Positions 1 to 6,978 of a DNA stretch of 64,000 nucleotides are shown here, one piece after another. Below the pieces are notes generated by a model. The model worked only from the letters and a program-made list of their open reading frames with translations. It had not been told where the DNA came from and ran no database searches. Source of the stretch: Ferruginibacter sp. (GTDB taxonomy: Bacteria; Bacteroidota; Bacteroidia; Chitinophagales; Chitinophagaceae); the NCBI RefSeq assembly GCF_028288465.1, contig NZ_JAQBNR010000069.1:86648-150647 (forward strand), read 5' to 3'. The translations under genes were made by a program, and so were the position numbers. The stretch's first letter is position 1; each line of letters opens with the position of its first letter.

Positions 1-9
1 CAACACATC

Positions 10-771
10 CTACTGCTTCTCCACCAAATACCGCCAATACCTTTTAGGCATTTGCCGAATGTGCAGCTTCATATTTTTGCGGGCTTGTATGTTTACGCTG
101 CTGAAATATTGTTTCCATAATTGCTGGTAGAGTTCTTCTTTTTCATCATGCAGTGTGGCAAGATTTTGTTCGTTGTTGAGGTCGGCTTCAAAATGCATTT
201 GCACTTCTTCTACCGTTTCACCATTGTAATACAAACCATATTTTCTCAGGCCATCATAAAGGAGCCAGCGCTGGTCTGCGTAGCGTTCTTTAAAGTGTTT
301 GCCGATCAGCGGCAACACATTATAATCCGGTTGAATGATGCAATAATACAATTGATCTTTTGTTAGCTGAAAACGCACGAAGGCTTTCATGCGGTGTTTT
401 TCCCGGTTTACTTTTTTGCTGGTTTGCTGTATCAGCAATACGTCTGCTTTGGTATAATCATTTTCAATGGTGAAGTTGGATTGCAAAGCATATTGTATAA
501 ACCGCAACAGCACATTTTCGATCTCCTTTATTTCTGAGAGATAGGTATCGTACAATTGTTTGATTGTTTTTGCACTTATAATTGCTTTTAGTTTTTGATA
601 CACCCTGTTGCTTTTTTCTGCATTGGTTATCACCGTATGAGTTTCTCCAAACAGGCTTCCGGTTGTTGCTGCTTCTCTTGCAATAAAAGGTTGCGGTAAT
701 TTATATTCGTATACCTCAAACACAGCCGTCAGCAAGCCTTCGAAGCTGCCATCGTATACAACAACCGTCAT
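10..771 (-). CDS. DUF4130 / TIGR03915-type DNA metabolism protein
   Basis: A 253-aa soluble protein of the DUF4130 family (probable DNA metabolism protein, TIGR03915 type). Its start codon shares one base with the stop codon of the upstream radical-SAM gene (TAATG), so the two are almost certainly translationally coupled. In the family this protein is the constant partner of the TIGR03916 radical-SAM protein, and in some bacteria it is joined to a uracil-DNA-glycosylase-like domain; that domain is absent here. No membrane segment or signal peptide is visible. It ends in LVEKQ and, unlike its neighbours, has no clamp-binding pentapeptide. The reaction is unknown; a role in processing modified or damaged DNA together with the radical-SAM partner is inferred from the pairing. 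Confidence 0.85.
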   Translation of the reverse strand: MTVVVYDGSFEGLLTAVFEVYEYKLPQPFIAREAATTGSLFGETHTVITNAEKSNRVYQKLKAIISAKTIKQLYDTYLSEIKEIENVLLRFIQYALQSNFTIENDYTKADVLLIQQTSKKVNREKHRMKAFVRFQLTKDQLYYCIIQPDYNVLPLIGKHFKERYADQRWLLYDGLRKYGLYYNGETVEEVQMHFEADLNNEQNLATLHDEKEELYQQLWKQYFSSVNIQARKNMKLHIRQMPKRYWRYLVEKQ

Positions 772-2033
772 TAAAATAATTTTAGTTGAGGCGAAAAATT
801 GGCTTCGTATTTACTGTTGCCTTCTTTTAAAATAAAGGACTTAATCTGGTTGGGATGCCAGTCTTTCTTTTCAAATTCCGTATCGCTGCTGATAAAATAT
901 TTTGCCCTGTTGTAGGCGATACCCAGCTTTTGTAAATGTGTACTGTTGAGCCGCCTGAACTTTCTGGCAGCACAAATTTTTTGGGCAGACTGTATCCCAA
1001 TGCCGGGTATGCGCACAATAACTTCATAACCGGCTTTATTGATGTCAACAGGAAACAGCTGCAAATTTCTTAACGCCCAACTTAGTTTAGGATCAATATC
1101 TGTATCCAGTAATGGGTTTTCATGGTTCACTATTTCCTGTACTTTAAAACCATAAAAACGCATCAGCCAATCGGCCTGGTACAAACGATTTTCACGAATC
1201 ATCGGCACCGGCGTACCAATAGCAGGTAAGCGATTATCGTTGCTGATGGGCACATAACCGGAGTAGTACACCCGGCGCATATTGAACTTTTTATAAAAGC
1301 CGTTGGCGAGCCATAAAATTTCCAGGTCGGTTTCCGGTGTGGCACCAATTACCATTTGCGTGCTTTGCCCTGCAGGTGCAAACATGGGCGTGCTGGCAAA
1401 CAACTTTTTTTCTTCCTTGTTTTGAATGATGGCATCTTTTAAAAACTGCATTGGCTTCAGCATATCAGCACGGTTCTTATCAGGTGCCAGTAAAGCCAGG
1501 CTTTTCTCCGTTGGCATTTCAACATTGATGCTTAACCGGTCGGCCCATAAGCCTGCTTCCTTTACCAGTTCATCGCTTGCACCGGGTATGGTTTTTAAAT
1601 GAATGTAGCCGTTGAATTTATGTTCTGTCCTTAATTTTTTCGCTACTGAAACCAGCCGCTCCATTGTATAATCTGCATTTTTAAAAATGCCTGAACTCAG
1701 GAACAATCCTTCAATGTAATTACGGCGATAAAAATTAATGGTAAGGTCTACCACTTCCTGCACAGTAAAAGCGGCACGTTTGATATCATTGCTCTTGCGG
1801 CTTACGCAGTAGGCGCAATCAAAAATGCAGTGGTTGGTCAACAAAATTTTAAGCAGGGAAACACAGCGGCCATCTTCGGTATAGGCATGGCAAATTCCAT
1901 TACTGGCATTGCCCAAACCGTTGTTGTTATTTTTACGATCGCTGCCACTGCTGGCGCAGCTTACATCATACTTGGCGGCATCTGCAAGGATGGATAGTTT
2001 TTCAGTGATACGGTCACTCATCGGCATTGTCAT
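771..2033 (-). CDS. putative DNA modification/repair radical SAM protein (TIGR03916 type)
   Basis: A 420-aa radical-SAM enzyme. The [4Fe-4S]-binding CxxxCxxC is at about C69, C73 and C76 (context HCIFDCAYC). A helix-hairpin-helix DNA-binding element around residues 340-360 (IPGIGIQSAQKI) supports action on DNA. The last five residues are QLKLF, an excellent match to the bacterial sliding-clamp docking consensus QL(S/D)LF. The gene starts directly after the stop of the 122-aa unknown gene upstream and overlaps the downstream DUF4130 gene by one base, so it sits in a tightly packed operon. The family is annotated as a putative DNA modification/repair radical-SAM protein; its substrate has not been established. 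Clamp tethering is inferred from the motif alone. Confidence 0.88.
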   Translation of the reverse strand: MTMPMSDRITEKLSILADAAKYDVSCASSGSDRKNNNNGLGNASNGICHAYTEDGRCVSLLKILLTNHCIFDCAYCVSRKSNDIKRAAFTVQEVVDLTINFYRRNYIEGLFLSSGIFKNADYTMERLVSVAKKLRTEHKFNGYIHLKTIPGASDELVKEAGLWADRLSINVEMPTEKSLALLAPDKNRADMLKPMQFLKDAIIQNKEEKKLFASTPMFAPAGQSTQMVIGATPETDLEILWLANGFYKKFNMRRVYYSGYVPISNDNRLPAIGTPVPMIRENRLYQADWLMRFYGFKVQEIVNHENPLLDTDIDPKLSWALRNLQLFPVDINKAGYEVIVRIPGIGIQSAQKICAARKFRRLNSTHLQKLGIAYNRAKYFISSDTEFEKKDWHPNQIKSFILKEGNSKYEANFSPQLKLF

Positions 2034-2402
2034 TTAATAGGGGAGCGTCAAAAAATCGGCGTTGTTGTGTTGATGGTCTTCAAGCGAATTCATTGATAAC
2101 CTAAATGCGCCATGCAGCCATTCATCGCTTTCAGCCCATCTTCCGGTGCGTACACTAAACGCAATTTCCCAGGTCTGGCTGATGATGATGGTCTGCTCGG
2201 TTAAAAATCCAAGGATGAAATTTTTAAGACGTTCATCAAAGTAAGGGATAGATAAAATGAAGTCTGCAATCTCTTCATTGGTGGGATACAACAATGGCTC
2301 TGTTAATAATTCGGCTGCGGATAAATTGCGTCGCAAACCTATCGTTTGATTAACGCGCCGTTCGATGATGTTGATTAGATATTCTCCGGTTACTGCTATC
2401 AT
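2034..2402 (-). CDS. unknown 122-aa protein, paralogue A
   Basis: A 122-aa protein I do not recognise. It is clearly paralogous to the next gene upstream. Shared blocks are DFIxxIPYFD, LKxFxLG, TIIISQxWE, WAESxEWLHG and a C-terminal FL(S/T)LPY. The charged N-terminal half reads like helices and the middle is hydrophobic but not membrane-spanning. It lies between the two radical-SAM genes, directly adjacent to the TIGR03916-type gene, so cotranscription is very likely. Position suggests a small accessory or adaptor of the repair enzymes; there is no recognised domain to support a more specific role. Confidence 0.8.
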   Translation of the reverse strand: MIAVTGEYLINIIERRVNQTIGLRRNLSAAELLTEPLLYPTNEEIADFILSIPYFDERLKNFILGFLTEQTIIISQTWEIAFSVRTGRWAESDEWLHGAFRLSMNSLEDHQHNNADFLTLPY

Positions 2403-2433
2403 GGTTATAAAAATCAGAAGTGAAAAAATTGGG

Positions 2434-2802
2434 TCAATACGGAAGTGATAAAAAGTTTCTGTCTTTATTAATGCCGCTGGTATGTGCTTCGCTTAAAAAA
2501 TAATCATTGCCATGCAGCCACTCAAAACTTTCGGCCCACAGTTTTGTATTTTTTATAAATTCATTTTCCCAGCTTTGGCTGATGATGATAGTGCTGTCAG
2601 CAATGTTACCCAGCAAAAAATCTTTCAGCTTTACGTCGAAGTAAGGAATGGTGATAATGAAATCCAGCACCTCTTCATCGGTTGCGCCGGGATAGGGTTC
2701 GTTGTCAAACTGCTGTTGTTTACTCTCCCGGTATTTGTCAATGTTTTCGCTGGCTTTTTTAAAAATAATTTCTGTCAGGTAGTCTTTTGTTACTGAGTTC
2801 AT
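2434..2802 (-). CDS. unknown 122-aa protein, paralogue B
   Basis: A 122-aa protein of exactly the same length as its downstream paralogue. It shares the IPYFD, LKDFLLG, TIIISQSWE and WAESFEWLHG blocks and ends in NFLSLPY. The pair is a tandem duplication that has diverged considerably, especially over the first 40 residues, yet both copies stay open and full length, so both are probably used. The gap to the PA0069-type radical-SAM gene upstream is only 18 bp. The function is unknown; the conserved Trp-rich and acidic C-terminal half is the part most likely to make a specific contact. Confidence 0.8.
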   Translation of the reverse strand: MNSVTKDYLTEIIFKKASENIDKYRESKQQQFDNEPYPGATDEEVLDFIITIPYFDVKLKDFLLGNIADSTIIISQSWENEFIKNTKLWAESFEWLHGNDYFLSEAHTSGINKDRNFLSLPY

Positions 2803-2820
2803 GTTGCTGATTTTTATCTT

Positions 2821-4038
2821 TTAAAATAATTTGCCCTGTTCGCCCGGCCGTTTAAAAATATTTGTATTCAGACTCCACTCCTCCGCATTCATGTTATATA
2901 ATTTGCCGTATTTTTTATATTGCTGCGCCACCATTTGCGCAATGTGTCCCTCGCCCCGCATGCGCACGCCAAAGCGGGTATCGTTCACCTGGCCATCATG
3001 ACTTTGTTCAATCAGGTGCCATACTTTATCTGCATGGTTGGGAAAGTTTTTAAACAACCAATCGTGAAATAAAAATTTGATGGCACCGTTTAAGCGGATA
3101 AAAGTATAAGCCGTGAACGTTGCGCCATTGTCAGCCGCGGCTTTCATGATGCGTTGCATTTCGTGTTCATTCAACCCTGGTATCATCGGGCCCATCATTA
3201 CACCCATGCGTACACCGGCACTGCTGAGTTCATTGATTACTTTTAATTTTTGTTTGGCCGTGGTGGTTCTTGGTTCCATGATCCTGCGTAAATCTTCGTT
3301 GAAAGAAGTGATGCTTACCATTGCGGATACGATGCCCTTCTTTGCCATATCCTGTAACACATCTTTATCTTTTAGTATCCAGGAATTTTTTGTGAGGATA
3401 CCTACAGGCTGATTGAATTCATTGCACACTTCCAGCAGGCCTCTTGTAAGTCTGAATTTTTGTTCGGCAGGTTGATAGCAATCAGTGTTGCCGCTGAGCA
3501 TAATGGGTGTTGCGTCCCATTTGGGATGCATTAAAAACTTGCGCAGCAGTTGCGGTGCGTTTTTTTTGATGATGATCTTTTGCTCAAAATCAAGGCCGGC
3601 GCTGTAGCCCCAGTATTCATGCACATTGCGGGCGTAGCAATAAATGCAGCCATGCTCACAACCGGCGTAAGGGTTCATACTGTAACTCATGCCTACGTCT
3701 TTGCTTTCTATTTTGTTGACGATTGTTTTGCTTTGCTGTTCTATGTACTGGGTTGGGATATTACTTTCTTCCCAATCGTCGATGCCTTCAATGTGTTCCC
3801 TGGTAGATTCATTTTTTAGAAACCTGTTTTTGGTATTGAACTGGGCACCGCGACCATGGTGGTAGGAACCCACTGCAGTCCCCTCCAAATCTCCCTCAGG
3901 CGGGGGCACTTTTGAACCCCGCTGAACTGCATCTTCTTTCTCTTTATTGATAACTGTTACTGACTTAACTGGTACGCTATCTTGTTGTAGCTGTCCCGGT
4001 TTTGATTTATTATTTGCAGCCGTTGATTCGTTGCTCAT
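2821..4038 (-). CDS. PA0069-family radical SAM protein (spore-photolyase-like)
   Basis: A 405-aa radical-SAM protein of the PA0069 family, related to spore photoproduct lyase. The cluster-binding motif is CEHGCIYC with cysteines near residues 127, 131 and 134. An ATG at 4038 is preferred because the alternative TTG at 4074 sits on the edge of a palindromic repeat (4073-4107). Roughly the first 60 residues are polar and low in complexity, including a PPPEG stretch encoded by a C-rich DNA block. The protein ends in QGKLF, a sliding-clamp docking pentapeptide. The family reaction is unproven; repair of a DNA lesion is inferred from the SplB resemblance and the neighbours. Confidence 0.87.
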   Translation of the reverse strand: MSNESTAANNKSKPGQLQQDSVPVKSVTVINKEKEDAVQRGSKVPPPEGDLEGTAVGSYHHGRGAQFNTKNRFLKNESTREHIEGIDDWEESNIPTQYIEQQSKTIVNKIESKDVGMSYSMNPYAGCEHGCIYCYARNVHEYWGYSAGLDFEQKIIIKKNAPQLLRKFLMHPKWDATPIMLSGNTDCYQPAEQKFRLTRGLLEVCNEFNQPVGILTKNSWILKDKDVLQDMAKKGIVSAMVSITSFNEDLRRIMEPRTTTAKQKLKVINELSSAGVRMGVMMGPMIPGLNEHEMQRIMKAAADNGATFTAYTFIRLNGAIKFLFHDWLFKNFPNHADKVWHLIEQSHDGQVNDTRFGVRMRGEGHIAQMVAQQYKKYGKLYNMNAEEWSLNTNIFKRPGEQGKLF

Positions 4039-4072
4039 GGTATTGAATTTTATAGAACCGTTCTTGCTGGTC

Positions 4073-4107
4073 AACCGCCGTCAGGGTTTTTAACCGCTGA
4101 CGGGGTT
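4073..4107. repeat. REP-like palindrome, copy A
   Basis: A 35-bp imperfect palindrome with outer arms CCGTCAG/CTGACGG and inner arms GGTT/AACC separated by one bulged G. It lies just upstream of the PA0069-type gene and is nearly identical to the copies at 6095, 6171 and 6872 that flank the RAYT gene. Confidence 0.85.
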
Positions 4108-4195
4108 TCGCTTCCGTTTGGTTTTCTGTGGAAACTGTTTTTGATGTGGTGGCAGCTTCAAATTGAAAGGATGCTGCACATGGCGTTTTTTGTAC

Positions 4196-4252
4196 AAGAG
4201 GGCGACGCAACGATGCTGCCCATGGCTGAGCCCTTGCCCGGACCCCAATATT
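4196..4252. repeat. GC-rich intergenic block, possible repeat
   Basis: A markedly GC-rich stretch between the 2H phosphoesterase gene and the PA0069-type gene, in an otherwise AT-rich spacer. It contains the small inverted repeat GGCTGAGCC and GGGC/GCCC pairs. No credible coding frame covers it. It has the look of an intergenic repeat, but only one copy is in this window. Confidence 0.3.
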
Positions 4253-4258
4253 TTTATT

Positions 4259-4918
4259 TTATGCAAACAACGACCCCTGTGTAGTTGTGACGGGTAAATT
4301 TTGAAACTCAAACCTTTGTACAATCTGGTATTTCATCTCCCCCACCGGCCGCTTTAACAATAACATGGCGTCGGCTATAAACCTGCCGGTAAATTGTTTG
4401 TGGCTATATTCTAACCAGCCTTTTTCATATTGCCAGGGTTGTAATTTTCTGGCGACCGTTACATGCGGCTCCATTATAAAATGGGGCTTGTTATCGTTGT
4501 TGAGTTTCATTAGTTGCTGCGCCTCCGTACGAATTTGTTTTACCAAATCCTGTATCGGCAATTTGGAAGTGACATTGATATAAATGGTATGCGAAGGAAA
4601 ACTGCCATAATCCTTCAACTCAATTTTTACAGGGTGATAGCCCATGGCAATGGTGTTTAAGCGATTGAGCAGGCGCTCTTCCATCATGCCGTACTGTACA
4701 AAGTTTACCAGCGTGAGATGGGGCTTGCTGTACAGCGCCGTTTCCGACTGGTACTTTTCTGCAAAATGTTTCTTCGCTTCCATTATTTTATTGCGCAGTT
4801 CTTCGTGCGGATTCAGCACCAGCAGGTACTCGTAAATTTTGTAGCCGGGCGTAGTGCCCGACAAGTCTCTCTTTTTTGTCCTAAAAGCGGATTTATTTTC
4901 TATGGTTTGATGTTCCAT
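4259..4918 (-). CDS. 2H phosphoesterase / 2'-5' RNA ligase-like protein, copy 1
   Basis: A 219-aa protein of the 2H phosphoesterase superfamily. The two signature tetrapeptides are HLTL at residues 67-70 and HVTV at 152-155, the correct H-x-T/S-x pairing and spacing for the two catalytic histidines. Such enzymes open 2',3'-cyclic phosphates or act on 2'-5' linkages. The C-terminus is QGSLFA, so a clamp-docking pentapeptide sits one residue from the end. It is paralogous to the gene 20 bp upstream. A clamp-targeted 2H enzyme in a repair operon suggests action on nucleic-acid ends, for example ribonucleotide-derived ends; this is inference. Confidence 0.85.
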   Translation of the reverse strand: MEHQTIENKSAFRTKKRDLSGTTPGYKIYEYLLVLNPHEELRNKIMEAKKHFAEKYQSETALYSKPHLTLVNFVQYGMMEERLLNRLNTIAMGYHPVKIELKDYGSFPSHTIYINVTSKLPIQDLVKQIRTEAQQLMKLNNDNKPHFIMEPHVTVARKLQPWQYEKGWLEYSHKQFTGRFIADAMLLLKRPVGEMKYQIVQRFEFQNLPVTTTQGSLFA

Positions 4919-4938
4919 GATAAATGATTTTATGAAAA

Positions 4939-5571
4939 TTAAAATAAGGTAAGCTGGATGGTTCTGTTGTTGGATTCAGGTCCCTCGAGCCCAAATCGTC
5001 CCACCACACGATAACGTTCAGCCACACTAACGGATCGCTTCAAAAGTATCATTTCAGCGGCCGTAAACTTGTCGGAAAACTTTAAAGCGCCATATTCCAG
5101 TAAGCTTTTTTTATACTGCTCGTTGGTAAGCCCTTTGCAAAGAGTAAGGTGAGGATTTAAAATAAAACGAGGCGGAAATTTGTTGTCAGCTTTAATATAT
5201 CGCTTTATAGCGTTGGTTATTTTTCTTACTAGTTGTTTCATGTCTGTTTTATATTTTACGTCAACGTATATTGTATGTTCTTTAAACCATTTAAAATTTT
5301 CCAGCTCAATTCCTATTTTATTTGACCTTGAGGCAACATCTTTCAGCGGCTTAATAATTTTACCCTGACTACTATCTGATAAGACAAAATTTGCAAGCGT
5401 CAAATGTGGTAAACTATGTTCCGCATCACGATTACCATATGTTGATGAAAACTCTTTCTTTCTTCTCATCAACCGACTTCTTAGCCTCCCCTCCGGGCTG
5501 ATTAAAAGAAGATATTCATTCATCCCTGTGTAGTCATCTAACACAACTAATTTTTTACCAGTGTCAACCAT
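4939..5571 (-). CDS. 2H phosphoesterase / 2'-5' RNA ligase-like protein, copy 2
   Basis: A 210-aa 2H phosphoesterase with HLTL at residues 56-59 and again at 141-144. It shares EYLLLxSPxxxLR and the second-half motif LKR(P/S)V with the downstream copy. It ends in QLTLF, a near-perfect clamp-binding pentapeptide. This is the first gene of the leftward repair run and is divergent from umuD. The 84-bp shared intergenic region contains an array of TTTAGT half-sites that could control both directions. The catalytic class is well supported; the in vivo substrate is unknown. Confidence 0.85.
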   Translation of the reverse strand: MVDTGKKLVVLDDYTGMNEYLLLISPEGRLRSRLMRRKKEFSSTYGNRDAEHSLPHLTLANFVLSDSSQGKIIKPLKDVASRSNKIGIELENFKWFKEHTIYVDVKYKTDMKQLVRKITNAIKRYIKADNKFPPRFILNPHLTLCKGLTNEQYKKSLLEYGALKFSDKFTAAEMILLKRSVSVAERYRVVGRFGLEGPESNNRTIQLTLF

Positions 5572-5604
5572 AAATTATGCATTTTAAAATTTGGGATTGC
5601 CAAT

Positions 5605-5636
5605 TTATTTAGTGTAAATTTACTAAATAATTTAGT
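5605..5636. promoter_or_regulatory. overlapping palindromes, candidate operator of the repair island
   Basis: Three TTTAGT half-sites lie in the divergent promoter region. TTATTTAGT and ACTAAATAA form 9-bp inverted arms spaced by 8 bp (5605-5630). The right arm also forms the perfect palindrome ACTAAATAATTTAGT (5622-5636) with a third half-site. The placement between umuD and the leftward operon fits an SOS-type or other damage-responsive repressor site. The regulator is unknown. Confidence 0.5.
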
Positions 5637-5655
5637 TAACAATAAAATAATTTAT

Positions 5656-6087
5656 ATGGAAGTGGAAAACTTTTTTGGCAGCAATTATACCGGCACTAAA
5701 CGTTTTACCCAGCACCATGTAACCGCTGCGAATGCCACGGGTTTTGGCGCTGCCGCAGATGATTATATGGAGCGGGGAATTGATTTGAATGAACAACTGA
5801 TCCGTAATAAACCGGCGACTTTTTTTATGAAAGTGAGCGGCAGCAGCATGATCAACGCCGGCATTTTTGACGGAGACATTGTGATTGTTGACCGGAGTAT
5901 CAAGCCCAGTAACGGCAAGATTGTAATCGCGGTGCTGGATGGTGAAATGCTGATCCGCCGATATGAAAGAACGATCAATAAATTGCGACTGATTCCGGAA
6001 ACGCCGAAGCTGGCGACCATTGATGTGAGTGAGTTTATGGATTTTAAAATCTGGGGGGTGGTAATTTGTGTGATCAGGAATGTGTAG
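5656..6087 (+). CDS. umuD: UmuD-like S24 peptidase-fold protein with Lys-to-Arg dyad change
   Basis: A 143-aa protein that aligns along its whole length with UmuD, the regulatory subunit of polymerase V. The catalytic serine is S64 in the context GSSM. The region matching the E. coli C24-G25 cleavage site reads ATGFG. The position of the dyad lysine (E. coli K97, 37 residues after the serine) is R101, followed by R102, so the usual general base is missing. The rest of the fold (DGDIVIVD, FGVVI-like WGVVICVI) is intact. It is therefore UmuD-like in structure, but self-cleavage may be lost or altered. umuC follows after a RAYT insertion. Confidence 0.88.
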   Translation: MEVENFFGSNYTGTKRFTQHHVTAANATGFGAAADDYMERGIDLNEQLIRNKPATFFMKVSGSSMINAGIFDGDIVIVDRSIKPSNGKIVIAVLDGEMLIRRYERTINKLRLIPETPKLATIDVSEFMDFKIWGVVICVIRNV

Positions 6088-6094
6088 TACATGC

Positions 6095-6129
6095 AACCCC
6101 GTCAGCGGTTTTAAACCCTGACGGCGGTT
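6095..6129. repeat. REP-like palindrome, copy B (inverted)
   Basis: A 35-bp palindrome in the opposite orientation to copies A, C and D, beginning 8 bp after the umuD stop. It carries the same CTGACGG/CCGTCAG arms. With copy C it forms an inverted pair upstream of the RAYT gene, as in bipartite REP elements. Confidence 0.85.
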
Positions 6130-6170
6130 GATCGTAGGAAGTTCTTTTTTAAGATTGATGATCTCTTATT

Positions 6171-6205
6171 AACCGCCGACGGGGCTGATAGCCGCGGTCG
6201 GGGTT
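6171..6205. repeat. REP-like palindrome, copy C (divergent, with compensatory changes)
   Basis: A 35-bp element of the same length as the others but with a different sequence. The outer arm changes T-A to A-T and the inner arm changes T-A to C-G, so base pairing is kept at both places. These paired changes argue that the hairpin itself is selected. Confidence 0.75.
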
Positions 6206-6257
6206 ATCGGGAGTTAACTAATTGCCAATAATAAATCCAGAAAATAAAACAATTCAT

Positions 6258-6851
6258 ATGGACATTCAAACATTGGAAGAAGGACAGTTCTTTCATATCT
6301 ATAACAGGGGTGTAAATGGGGAAGATATTTTTAAAGAAAATCGGAACTATTATTATTTTCTACAGCAATACTTTGCTTACTGTTCCGATGTGTTTGAAAC
6401 CTATTGCTATGCGTTGTTAAAAAATCATTTCCATCTGCTGGTGCATGTAAAAGAAAATGTAGTGGTGGCTAAATTGAATGGGCAAGGAACGGTGCAGCTC
6501 AACGCATCTAAACAATTATCACACTTTTTTAATTCCTATGCTCAATCTGTCAACCGCATTAATAAACGCACAGGATCTTTATTTGAATCTCCTTTTAAAC
6601 GAAAGTTAATTGATGATGCCAGGTATCTTACCACAGTTATTTATTACTGCCACTACAATGCTCAGCTGCACGGTTTTGTGAATGATTTTAAAGAATGGGA
6701 ATTTTCTTCTTATCACTCAATTTTAAAAAAGGACGATACTTTTTTGGCTGCCACAAAAGTGTTGGATTGGTTTGGTGGAGTTGCTGCATTTGAAGCTGCT
6801 CATAAAGACAGATATGGAAAAGAAGGGATGGAGAAATTCCTGATAGAATAA
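6258..6851 (+). CDS. REP-associated tyrosine transposase (RAYT, Y1/IS200-like)
   Basis: A 197-aa single-strand-specific HUH transposase of the Y1/IS200 type. The metal-binding HUH motif is HFH near residues 57-59 (context KNHFHLL). The nucleophilic tyrosine is expected in the YYCHYNAQ segment in the C-terminal half. The ATG at 6258 is preferred over the TTG at 6222. The gene is bracketed by palindromic repeats, two before it (6095, 6171) and one after it (6872), which identifies it as a RAYT with its own REP family rather than a self-mobile insertion sequence. It sits between umuD and umuC and so splits what is normally one operon. Confidence 0.88.
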   Translation: MDIQTLEEGQFFHIYNRGVNGEDIFKENRNYYYFLQQYFAYCSDVFETYCYALLKNHFHLLVHVKENVVVAKLNGQGTVQLNASKQLSHFFNSYAQSVNRINKRTGSLFESPFKRKLIDDARYLTTVIYYCHYNAQLHGFVNDFKEWEFSSYHSILKKDDTFLAATKVLDWFGGVAAFEAAHKDRYGKEGMEKFLIE

Positions 6852-6871
6852 TTTTTATTCCGTCTCCTATT

Positions 6872-6906
6872 AACCGCCGTCAGGGTCTATAACCGCTGAC
6901 GGGGTG
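6872..6906. repeat. REP-like palindrome, copy D
   Basis: A 35-bp palindrome downstream of the RAYT gene and immediately upstream of umuC, in the same orientation as copy A. It differs from copy A mainly in the loop. It overlaps the first potential start codons of the umuC frame (6904, 6907), which supports a later umuC start. Confidence 0.85.
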
Positions 6907-6978
6907 ATGTTTACGGGATTTGAAAACTTAAAATATCTTCTGATGGATTTACAAAATGTTTTTCACGAATCAAATTCT

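Noticed and set aside
4090..4323. Open frames on the minus strand across the intergenic region upstream of the PA0069-type gene.
   Set aside because: They cross a REP palindrome and a GC-rich structured block and overlap the 2H gene in another frame. The translations are low in complexity and look non-coding.
5632..6096. Long open frames on the minus strand opposite umuD.
   Set aside because: They are shadows of umuD codon usage. The plus strand aligns to UmuD along its full length.
6904..6978. An N-terminal extension of UmuC beginning at GTG 6904 or ATG 6907 or 6943.
   Set aside because: The earliest starts lie in a REP palindrome, and the family normally begins close to the DxNSFY motif. 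ATG 6979 is adequate.
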